Origin: Penicillus capitatus
Lineage: Eukaryota; Chlorophyta
DNA length: 64,000 bases
Assembly: GCA_965649825.1 (NCBI GenBank)
Contig: OZ287694.1
Coordinates: 2,046,001 to 2,110,000 of the forward strand
Direction of reading: 5' to 3'
Numbering within the stretch: position 1 is the stretch's first letter; every line of letters begins with the position of its first letter. This document shows, in pieces, positions 46,673-55,608 of the stretch. Below the pieces are notes generated by a model. It did not search any database. It was given only the letters and a program-made list of their open reading frames with translations, and was not told the DNA's origin. The position numbers and the translations under genes are program-made.

Positions 46673-47659
46673 TTAGGTTGTCGGGTACATCTCAGACGCC
46701 TCCGCATCCACTTCCTCTACGGATTCGGAGATGAACTTGAGATGTCCAGAAAAGATGATAATGGGCCCGTATTTCCCAACAGCTTCCAGGACTTTGAAAT
46801 ACGTGCCCGGTTCAACGGGGACCGAGATTCTTTCCTCACGTCTTTCAAAAAACGAACTTCGTTCCAGAGTCGACCAATCGAACCCAATACTACTGCTAAG
46901 TTCAACCTGAAAGACGCTTCTAAGACTCGCTGTAGCACCCAAAGACAAAGAGTAAGACCCCGCTCTTGTCGTCTGTTGCTCCAGATTCATGCCAGTTTTG
47001 TAGATGAGTTCGACCTTTATTGGCGATGTGCCGTACCTATTGTCAACCTCCCTGATGGAGACGTACTCATCAGACGCGTCCCATTTTTTATCGCCTCCTT
47101 TCCATCCGACAAATTGGTTACGGCCAACAATGTATGATTGCGTGGTACCACAGTGCAGGACACCGTCGGTCCACAGATACAGAACATTGCTCGAATCTAT
47201 GGCTCTGCGGATGACGAGATTGTCGTCATTCTCGTCGAGGAAAAGATTGAAACGCTCCCAGCCGAGGAGCTCTCCCCTTCCCTCGACCTCGCCGCCGTTT
47301 TCGCAACACAACCATTGTTGGGTTTGGGTGTTTTTCAGGGCAAAGAATCCATCTGCGGTTTTGTGGAGTTCAAACCGATGCGCCTCTTCACAGTTTTCTC
47401 CGTCGGCGAGGAACCTTCCGTTGATCAACCAATCAGGATCGTGACGCACAAACTTCATGTTTGAGCCGAGGAGGGTAATATATCGCGTTCCGATGCTGAC
47501 GCCGTCATTTCCTGGCCCCACTTGGAAACGCCACAGCTGGTCGGCGCTCGTCACTGGGACGGTGGAAGGATTCTTAACACTTTGCGTCGGACGCCACACC
47601 TCGGTTGCGACTGCTGCTGTAACGAACAACGGCAACAACGCGACGCATGTGAACTGCAT
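46673..47659 (-). CDS. Secreted protein with beta-trefoil-like and aerolysin-like regions
   Basis: Single exon. The chosen start (47659) gives a signal peptide MQFTCVALLPLFVTAAVA; an upstream in-frame ATG at 47731 would bury it. Mature length is about 310 residues. Residues 40-190 have repeated short beta motifs typical of a trefoil or fascin-like fold (RFELHKTADGFFALKNTQTQ, ERFNLFLDEND). Residues 215-320 show alternating Ser/Thr-rich strands (SLSLGATASLRSVFQVELSS) followed by an amphipathic stretch and VPVEPGTYFKVLEAV, resembling the aerolysin/ETX-MTX2-type pore-forming fold. No motif is decisive. If right, it would be secreted and act on other membranes, possibly in defence or feeding. It might equally be a non-toxic lectin-like protein. 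Confidence 0.6.
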   Translation of the reverse strand: MQFTCVALLPLFVTAAVATEVWRPTQSVKNPSTVPVTSADQLWRFQVGPGNDGVSIGTRYITLLGSNMKFVRHDPDWLINGRFLADGENCEEAHRFELHKTADGFFALKNTQTQQWLCCENGGEVEGRGELLGWERFNLFLDENDDNLVIRRAIDSSNVLYLWTDGVLHCGTTQSYIVGRNQFVGWKGGDKKWDASDEYVSIREVDNRYGTSPIKVELIYKTGMNLEQQTTRAGSYSLSLGATASLRSVFQVELSSSIGFDWSTLERSSFFERREERISVPVEPGTYFKVLEAVGKYGPIIIFSGHLKFISESVEEVDAEASEMYPTT

Positions 47660-47963
47660 TTCGGAAACGAGCAGCAGGAAATCGAGGGCAAGGGGAAACG
47701 CCGTTAAAAACGTCGGCAGACTATTTGTCACAAAGACCGCCGACCTCCACGTAGGAAATGGTACATCGGTGCCGTCTTTTCCTCGCGAATGCGTTCTTAG
47801 CTAAACATATCGCTTCTACCGAGGTTGCATACTTTACTTAGAGCTAGCTGATATCTTTCGAGGCTCGTGCGTCTGACGTTAAAGACAGTGGCAAGCCGGA
47901 AAGAGGTCTTGCTGTCTCTAAATCTCGAGTCCATCCAAGTCTGAGTTACCAGGGTGTTTATTT

Positions 47964-48269
47964 TTAGTTATTTTGCAGCACGCCTAGGATCGTCGATGTG
48001 ACAGTGATGTGGCCCCTCTCGCTGTTCTTGCTACCTTTCATCGAGACAGGAAAAGTTCGCTCTCCGGCATCTTCGACTACAGCCCTGTCGATGTCGTGCA
48101 GTACAGGGATCGTCCATTCTCCAAATGATCCCTCCAGAATCTCTCTTGTCTTGAAGATGGCAGAATCTATGTCAATAAAGTTGATGTGCATTCTCAGATG
48201 CATCGATTCATAGAAAGGCTGAAACTGACCCGCAGCAAAAGATAATGCCATTCCCAAGCTAGACACCAT
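47964..48269 (-). CDS. Hypothetical protein, last exon
   Basis: A 101-codon ORF ending HITVTSTILGVLQNN. From about residue 15 it reads like a folded domain (FQPFYESMHLRMHINFIDID, EWTIPVLHDIDRAVV). An acceptor (TTTCAG) near residue 17 may mark the real exon start, with earlier exons not identified. It overlaps no other supported gene. Function unknown. Confidence 0.3.
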   Translation of the reverse strand: MVSSLGMALSFAAGQFQPFYESMHLRMHINFIDIDSAIFKTREILEGSFGEWTIPVLHDIDRAVVEDAGERTFPVSMKGSKNSERGHITVTSTILGVLQNN

Positions 48270-48429
48270 TTGATGTGACGTGACACAATCAGTTGTCCAG
48301 GATGAAGGCTGCAGTGCTCTCTGCGAGTTTGGCAGAACCGTCGATGACTCTCCTCGTCATGCTTTTGGGATTCTGTGATCGCCAGAGTGGCATGCCAGGA
48401 ACAAGACACAATGCGCCTTGGCAGGGGTC

Positions 48430-48677
48430 ATGCAAGAGACAACAAAGACCGAGCTGTCACGTCATGTGGAGGAGACGATGCCCAACATCGCCACTGAAGC
48501 CAAAGGTCTCGACAATGCTGAAGACACGAAGAAAGGGAAGAAACAGCAAACGAAGGTGCATTTGTATTGATGCCCTTCTACAGACCTTCCGCCGACGTCA
48601 CATCAAGAGAGCCGTCGATGTGAAGGGCCTTGCCGACGAGCGATATAACGCGTTGCTCAGCAGACGTGTTGCGAACG
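48430..48677 (+). CDS. Small hypothetical charged protein (member of a two-copy family)
   Basis: From ATG 48430 the frame reads MQETTKTELSRHVEETMPNI and a Lys-rich segment ending KKGKKQQTK. A 28-bp intron-like segment (GTGCATTT...CTACAG, about 48556-48583) would continue it as TFRRRHIKRAVDVKGLADER and on to VAN at a GTAGGA donor (48678). A diverged copy of the first exon is at about 55060-55201 and is broken. The intron is shorter than others here, so the model is tentative. No domain known. Confidence 0.3.
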
Positions 48678-48765
48678 GTAGGAGCAGATCGATCGAGCAC
48701 ACTCCCTTGAGCAGTCTTTGAGGAGGTCGGTCGTCTTCGGAACGTTCGACGAGCCAGACTTCAAT

Positions 48766-49050
48766 CTACGATTGCATACGCCTAGGAGAATACGATAGGA
48801 AAACGGGACGACCATACGTGTTTGGGTTTGAAGCGCGGGGTGGATACGAGGCCGGAGCTGCGTCGTAAGTGTTGTCGGAGAGGCTCATGCCCGAATCGAA
48901 GGGGGCATCCAAGAACAGGCCGTAGCACTCGACCTGTCCGCCGAACCCAGACCCGTTCTGCAGTTCCTTGAACTTCTCTTCGCACCATGAGGAAATCGAC
49001 CTCTCAGCAGATATGAAGGCATATAGGCAGCCTTTATCAAGCTCAGTAAC
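48766..49050 (-). CDS. C-terminal exon of an unrecognised protein (no internal start codon)
   Basis: A minus-strand frame without a Met start, running from just after a TAA near 49062 to TAG 48768-48766. It reads ESPTVTELDKGCLYAFISAE, then SSWCEEKFKELQNG, then GQVECYGLFLDAPFD and a Tyr/Pro-rich tail YPPRASNPNTYGRPVF. It looks clearly like coding sequence in composition and in its well-formed helix and tail. The first exons would lie at 49060-49300; a start MDTKWIEH with a following GTAAAG donor near 49205 is one candidate, but the junction does not close. Confidence 0.4.
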   Translation of the reverse strand, partial: VTELDKGCLYAFISAERSISSWCEEKFKELQNGSGFGGQVECYGLFLDAPFDSGMSLSDNTYDAAPASYPPRASNPNTYGRPVFLSYSPRRMQS

Positions 49051-49377
49051 GGTGGGTGATTCTTATTCACTGTATGTGAAAGGCTTCTGATTCTTCATCC
49101 GCGTCTACAAAACCACGAGCTGCAATACAGACAATGCACTCCAAGAGCGGCTTACATCAAGTGACGCGTGGCATAGAGTCGTAAGTCTTATCTTTACCTG
49201 TGCTCAATCCACTTCGTGTCCATTTAGATGTTACGTCATGCTGCTTCAATGACCATGATGCCGCCGCGTGGTGGAGTGCGCGATAGGTTCCAAAAAACAA
49301 TGATCGTGTGTGTCCACGAACACATTTTCGCCTTATATAGCTATCATTCGAGTTTCTTTCTTAGCGACCGCTCTGTG

Positions 49378-51856
49378 ATGGGTTCAGTATTTTCGACACC
49401 GAGTGAAAACGCTTCAAGGGAAGGAAACCGCGAACTGCAGCTGTTTCCTTCGCAGCAACAGATGGGCGAACCGAGTCAGCAGATGGTGCCGCTGCGGACA
49501 ACGCAAGCTGCGACCGCAGCAGGTGCGTTGAACATGACTTTTGTCTTTCGATGAAAATTTGAACGACGCCGCGTTGCTCCAGGACAAGGTAGCGGTTCAA
49601 CGAGCGCACCTCGAAGACACGATTTCGAACCGCCGTTGGAATGGACGCCGGCGGACGTGAGCCAGTGAGCAACACCCTTTGACGTTTCGACCGAGAAAAT
49701 GCGCGTTCTGTTTGGTGGACAGGCTCATTTCCGAGCACGGAATCCGTGTCTTCGATGTCAGAGACGAAAATGGACAGCCTGTTTATTGGGATGCTATCAA
49801 GAAAGGTCACTACGACTGCGCAGATATGCTGTTTGCATATGCAAAGAGAAACGAAGAAATTCCCGTGACATTTCGAGGAGAGGATGCAGATCTGCTGTTG
49901 TGGGCAATCGAGAACAATGCACACGAGACAGTCAGATTCATCTTGGAGAAACTCACGAAGAAATGCGCTTCTGTTGAAGAAACGCGCGACCTCCTGACGA
50001 AACACCTGCGCACCATTGGCGAAAGATGTCCCGAACTGCTGGCAGACCTCCTCAAGAACGACAAGTTCACCATAGAGTACGCCAGATTTCAGGTACCGAA
50101 AGCTGTTTTCGACGCCAAGAGCAAGATTCCTAAAACAATCATCACAACGACGACACCGGACAGCTGGGCAGCAATGGATGGCGAATTCGGAAAGGGTTTA
50201 TGGATCGAGCACTGGGAAGAAGAGGGTCGCTTACTGGGCGGCACAGATGCGCAAATCACGGCCATTGCAAAGGTCTTCTGTATCGGCCCTCCAGTACCCC
50301 AGAATAAACTCGACGTCTTTATGACGTTTTTCGTAAGTCGACTCCGCATCATCGGTCATCCTTGGGAGCATCTCTGTGAATATCTCCACAGTCTGAACCT
50401 GCCAGTGGAAGTTTTCGAATCCGAGACGTTGGTGAACTTCGTTGACCACTGGTTTCAAGTTTTTCGCCCCGTCTATCAAATCATCATCATCCTGAATGGT
50501 GCAGCCACTTTGGCATTTACGATCTTCTCCCTGACGTTCGGACCTCCAAATGAGATCGGAAAATCAGGTCGTTGGCTATGGCTGGGCATGCTATTTGCTT
50601 CCTACCTTTTACGAGGTTATGCATCTGTTTACTTCTGGTATTTTCGAAGGTCAGCGACCACTCGATTTCTTGATCTTCCAGCTATTTTTTGAGATGGATG
50701 GATGTAGGAACAACATCTTTTGGATGAAGCTTGTGCTAATAGAGCTATTTGCTATTATGGGATTTAAAGATCATTACTTAAAATACTACGCCTTTCTCAT
50801 ATCTCTCCTTTGCGTCCTTCAATGGATCGCGGTCTGTACCAAATCGATCCTGCCTGCCCACTTAATGTGTCCGTGCACTCTAGATGTTTTTCTCGTGGCA
50901 GCCATTCGAACGAATCGGGACGCTCGTCTCAATGGTGAATGCAGCCGTCTCAGAGTCCTGGCAATTTCTGCTATTAATGATTCTGTTGATCGTCGGGTAC
51001 TCGGCGGCATTTGTGCCAATCTTCAAAATTGGGTCCATGGGAGAAGACGAAGAGAACTTCAATTCTCCTCAGCATGCAATCGAGACCCTTCTCTACGCCT
51101 GCCTTGGGAACTTCGACGTGGAAGTACGTCACTCACTTCTCCTGCTATGTCCTAGATGTTAGATCTGATATGCTGATGCAGATGTTTCGTCCTTCAAACA
51201 GCTTTCTGGCAATTTGGGCCATTCTATTGTTTGCTTCATTCATTTACATTTTACCGATCGTGATGATCAGTGTGCTGATCGCCACTGTACAAGATATCTA
51301 CGACAGAGTTCGATTAAAAGAGAAAGCGGAACTGCGAAGACTCCGATCTCAGACAGTTGCCCAACTGGGTCCATGTGTGAGAATTTTGTGCGAAACGATA
51401 CGGTAAGTCGCCAAAGCATCATCAGAATCTGAAGCATACTGAAATGTCTGATGGTGCTGCAGTCGCCGTTGGATCGGACGCTACTCCGCTTTCCTCTGGT
51501 CTCGTTATCGAGTCCTTCGAAGACAGCAACGTCCAAAGATGACTGATGAAGCTATTTCAAACGAATTATATGGAGGTTACTTCCATTTTCTGGTTCCTGA
51601 AGTCAATGGACTGGATTCGCATGACGATGAATGGCGTGGCAAACTCGTGGAGATTGAGAGAACCATCAAGTCCGAAGCTCAGAAGAACGAGAGAAACTTA
51701 AAGGAACGACTCGTGGTCCTGGACAAGAGGATTGATGAATTGGATAAGAAAATAACAGAAAACAAACTCCGGGAGGAAAGCTGGAGACGTCATATGGAGG
51801 AGGGAATGGACCAAATTCTCCAAAAACTGGACGCGAGCGGTCCATCTTCCAGTTGA
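49378..51856 (+). CDS. Ankyrin-like / TRP-polycystin-type ion channel, paralog D
   Basis: Seven exons: 49378-49522, 49583-49664, 49723-50649, 50708-50831, 50884-51123, 51182-51402 and 51463-51856; 710 residues. The ankyrin-like region reads NGQPVYWDAIKKGHYDCADM and LLLWAIENNAHETVRFILEK. The first membrane helix is TLAFTIFSLTFG. The pore region reads ILLIVGYSAAFVPIF and AIETLLYACLGNFD. The last membrane helix is followed by a coiled-coil tail (EIERTIKSEAQKNERNLKER, ending DQILQKLDASG) that could drive tetramer assembly. Exon 2 (82 nt) and exon 5 (240 nt) match the paralogs. D carries an insert of about 25 codons near 50310-50350 (NKLDVFMTFFVSRLRI) absent from A and B. This is the best preserved and longest family member in the window. 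Confidence 0.82.
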
Positions 51857-53071
51857 GCAGTCATGCAGCACATGCAGACTCTCACCTTAAGCATAAAGCC
51901 CCTTAGAAGGTATCATTTTTTGGACGGATAGAGCAAAGGTCGATTGCCATTTGCTCTGGGTCTGTTGACATACTTCTAACCGTAGTAAGGCATTCGTTCA
52001 CGGTGCCTGTGAATCATACGTCTGCCAAGGCGTCTGATCAAATACCGAAAGTGTTCTTGTTGAGCAATCCAATGTTTACGCATCTGCTGTTACGCGTTGG
52101 GGACAGATCTGTAAGCACCGGGGCATTTGAGACGCGCTCTCTGGACCACACATCGCCTCGACTGCATCCGCAAAGCTTGCCTCTAGCGTCTTTTAACCCC
52201 AGACTTCAATGCGGCTATATGTCGTGCGTGCCTTACGTTACTCTGCTATTGAGAAGAGGAGTCACTGACAGGTGTATCGCCAGAACGATGGTGGGGCCAT
52301 CGATGCTATATCTGCCTTCTGTTCCGACAGAAAGGTGATACAAAGCTGTCCATGCATCAGGATTCTTGGCAAAAGAGAAGCTCTCTGCGAGACGATTGTG
52401 GCCACGTCTCTTCGCGCCGCCTTTCAGATGAAACGACACTAGCTGCAGAGATCACGGATAGACCCACATCACAGGAGGTCGGCAGAAAAGAATAGTGCCA
52501 CCATGAGTGCGAACGTCATGGAAACAAGTGCTGGACAGTGCTCCAGGTAAGAGATCGCCGACCAACTGTCGTCCTCTGCCTCGACGACAACGCCTGTGGC
52601 GTCAATAGAGACTCAACAAGCAGAGATATCATTTCGATCACCTGATGGAACTGCTCAGAGCACTATTGTGCCAAGGACTCTGTCTTTGATACCATCTCCG
52701 AGAAGCGACCTATCTTTAAGTACAACAGCAGATAATGGATGATGAAGCATTGAAGATAGCTATGTCTTTAGCGAGGAACACTAGATGTGTTCTGCAGAAT
52801 CTATTACTTTATGACAGAGCAGTGTGGCAAGCGAATCCCATAAGTCAGAAACAGTCGAAAATGAAAACAGTGTGGAGAGAAGCTATTCTTGCAATTGAGT
52901 ATTCATCAACGGCTTGAATCATAGGTCACGTCATCCTTTTCAGCCAGGCAGAGGCTGCATCGCCCAATGAAGGACGTTTGAACAGCAATTGAAGTTGAAG
53001 GATACGGTACGACGAATGGTTCGTCAGAATGGACGTCATTGCGTCATCTCCCTTCATTTAGGTGCCCGAGA
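51857..53071. other. Intergenic; duplicated channel 3' flank plus eIF2B-gamma upstream region
   Basis: 51925-52340 is similar to 16021-16450 after channel B. A 60-codon ORF at 52735-52917 (MDDEALKIAMSLARNTRCVL) is too short to judge. A CATTTAG acceptor at 53060 suggests a 5' UTR intron before the eIF2B-gamma ATG. Confidence 0.45.
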
Positions 53072-54785
53072 ATGGAGTTCCAAGCAGTCGTGCTTTGCTG
53101 CGGCGATGCGCGGCGTCTGCATCCTTTGACGTCGGACGAGAGGTCGGAATGTATGCTGCACGTGGCGACACAGCCGTTGCTCTGGTATCCGCTCGCGGCC
53201 TTGAAGAAAGCCGCCGTCGAAAGCGTCATACTGGTCAGAAGACCTTCGCTGAGCAAACCCACCCCCACTGTCCGCTTTCAGGTCCTGCGAGAAGGTTCCG
53301 CCGTGTCTCACGTACGATCCTGGCTCGTCAAGGAGCACAACGCGCTGCCTTCGTGCGAGGTAACGCCTTCCTCCTGGGTCTAACGTGTTGAAGGTCGTCG
53401 AGAAGGTCGTGACGGTCGAAGCCGATGCCACAACGGCAGAGGCGCTGCGTCTCTGTCTGCCACGCATCTCTTGTTCGACGGTCCTGGTCATGCGGCTAGG
53501 TGCGGTGACGGATCTCTCATTGAGGACTCTGCTCTCCGTTTACTCCATCGACGGCAATGCTGCCGCCATCGTCCTGATGAAGCGGAAGACGAGTGCTGCC
53601 TTCCAGACAAAGGCAGGGAAGACACCCAAGGTGCGGCGCTCTGTCCTGCAAACACCTCCTTGTGAGAGGCGCGCAAACAGGGGGTGGACTATGTGGGTCT
53701 CGACGATGAGAAGAAGCGACTGCTCTTCTTCCATTCGAGTCGGGATGCTGCGAAGAGTCTAAAGATTCCTGGCAGCGTCTTGGAGAATCGTTCTCGAATC
53801 CATGTGACGACGGACTACAGTGATGTCGGGATCTACATTCTCTCAAAGTCCACCGTCCGCATCCCCGTGGACGTGATCGATCTGGCACGGCAGGGAGGCG
53901 CTGTCGTTGTTTGGAGAGAGGCCGTTATGGACTGGCATCTCCACTCACCTGCTGCCGCATCTCGTCAGGAGCTCTGTCTCTCCGGTACCACCGATGGCAA
54001 CGAATGGGACGGAGTCTCAGGTGACAGCTCCAGATAGGAACGGACTGCTGTGCATACTGACGGTAGGAGCTGAAGGAGGTCGGGGCACGTCAGAAGGCTG
54101 GCGTGTCCGTCTACTTTCCGACGACGAACGAGCTCCTCTCCGTTGTCCGCTGTCCAAAATCCTTTGCCGAGGTCACTAAAGAGGCGAGGCTGTCTTCTTT
54201 GCAAATCTGTTGTGTGACTTGGAAATGGCATAGTTGATTGGAGTGCGCCTGAGGACGTCGTTGTTGGGACTGCCGGATGCGAGACAGGAGAACCTCGTGC
54301 TGTCGAATGTCACCCTCTGCAGCAAGGCCACTGCATGCCTTACCGCACAGATCGCCCCGGTCTTGACCTGTCTGCCGTGCTAGGTGTCTGGGGCGTGCCT
54401 GGTCTGCGAGGGAACGAAGGTCGGCGAGAACACGACTGTGAAGAGAAGCTTCGTCGGGCGGAACTGCAGGCGAGTTCAGAACTCGAGAGATCGGACAGTG
54501 CGTTCTGATTGTGGCATTGTCGCTCCAGTGTTGGCTCTGGATGCAAGATCATCAACTCTGTGCTTATGGATGGCGTCGTCGTTGGAGAGCAGTGTCACAT
54601 CCAGAGCTCAGTGGTGGGTTCGGGAGCATCCATCGGTCCTTCATCGCAGATAAAAGACTCTTCTGTACGTGCCTTTGTCTCCAGTGCTGCATTCTGTCTC
54701 GATCGGCGTCGTCCTGTAGGTGGGTCCGGCCGTGGTCATTCCGCGGGATTCTGACTTGAACGAAAGCATCCTCCCGGAGCAGTAG
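53072..54785 (+). CDS. EIF2B3: Translation initiation factor eIF2B gamma subunit
   Basis: Exons that can be fixed: 53072-53359, 53394-53630, 53681-53847, 53894-54020, about 54094-54180, about 54384-54469, 54529-54664 and 54720-54785. The N-terminal nucleotidyltransferase-like part reads MEFQAVVLCCGDARRLHPLT and QPLLWYPLAALKKA. The middle reads GVDYVGLDDEKKRLLFFHSS and EALSLFGERPLWTGISTHLL, then LPHLV. The C-terminal left-handed beta-helix reads VGENTTVKRSFVGRNCS, INSVLMDGVVVGEQCHIQ and SSVVGSGASIGPSSQIKDSS. eIF2B is the guanine nucleotide exchange factor for eIF2; gamma pairs with epsilon in the catalytic subcomplex. One intron (54470-54528) has a GC donor, another (53848-53893) a GTCCAC donor. 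The join between 54020 and 54384 is the weakest part. Copy 1 at 33564 is a pseudogene, so this is the likely functional gene. Confidence 0.78.
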
Positions 54786-54943
54786 AGATCGATCGAGGCC
54801 GAGTTAAGGGCGCCACAGTTGGCGAGGACTTTCAGCAAGGCAGCGAACAATCAGTTTAGTTTTGAGTGACGTCATTTGCAATTAGCGTCCAACGACACTT
54901 CGGTTAGAGAACTCAGCCCGACTCCATCCACGTAAGTAGTCGG

Positions 54944-55212
54944 TTGCCCAAGACGCGTTCCCTTGCGTTAGGACCTGTCATTTGCAATGGCTTTAGTCAC
55001 CTTTCCGTTCGGTTCTGTGCTCACCGGAGCGGCATACCAAGCGCAGAACACAACGCGTCTTGGCAGCTGTCACGAATGAACGATAAAAACAAAGCTATCG
55101 CCGCGTCACACAGAGTAAGAAAGCGATGTGCGGCATCGCCGCAGAAACGCAAGATCTCGACGATGCTCGAGACATAAAGGAATCAAAGAAGCAACATATG
55201 AAGGTGCTTTTG
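54944..55212 (+). pseudogene. Broken copy of the small gene at 48430, interrupted by the retrotransposon
   Basis: 55060-55201 aligns with 48424-48556: IAAETQDLDDARDIKESKKQ here against IATEAKGLDNAEDTKKGKKQ there. The start codon has become ACG and a TAA follows within six codons, so it was already inactive. The retrotransposon entered about ten bases into what corresponds to the intron (GTGCTTTTG), between the two TTATG copies. Confidence 0.5.
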
Positions 55213-55217
55213 TTATG

Positions 55218-55554
55218 TGTGGGAAATGAAGTGTCTTTTCCGTCGTTCGAAGCCGTCGGAAGCGGTTCGGTGTTATAATAACCACCATGGCGCGCTGACC
55301 ATCAGCTGCGACGGGTGTTAACCTCCGGGCCAACTTCCTCATAACAATAGAGAGGTGGTTTTCGAACGTGCCTTGAAGTTCACGACAGTTAGTGCTAAGG
55401 TTAGGAAACTCGTAACCATTGTGGGTATTTAAGACCGATATTCCCGTTGTAAATAATCTCGAGTTCCTGTGTTATCGTTCGAGCATTCATTCGCGCCGTC
55501 GTTCGTGCGTTTTCGACTCGGCACTTCTGCGATTCATTACACCGATTCCCAACA
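55218..55554 (+). repeat. 5' LTR
   Basis: 337 bp, TG...CA ended. It contains GGTATTTAAGACC (55424-55436 region), a possible TATA-like element, and appears identical in sequence to 60140-60476. Confidence 0.93.
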
Positions 55555-55556
55555 TC

Positions 55557-55570
55557 TGGTGGACCTCCGG
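55557..55570 (+). promoter_or_regulatory. Probable primer binding site
   Basis: TGGTGGACCTCCGG starts two bases after the left LTR. Its complement ends in CCA, as expected for a tRNA 3' end. I cannot name the tRNA. Confidence 0.6.
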
Positions 55571-55608
55571 GGCAACTGTCGAGCATTTTCTATCATCTCT
55601 GACAAGCC

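Noticed and set aside
50334-50400. Possible intron GTAAGT...CCACAG in channel D
   Set aside because: It would remove HLCEYLHSLNLP, which is conserved as coding sequence in paralogs A and B.
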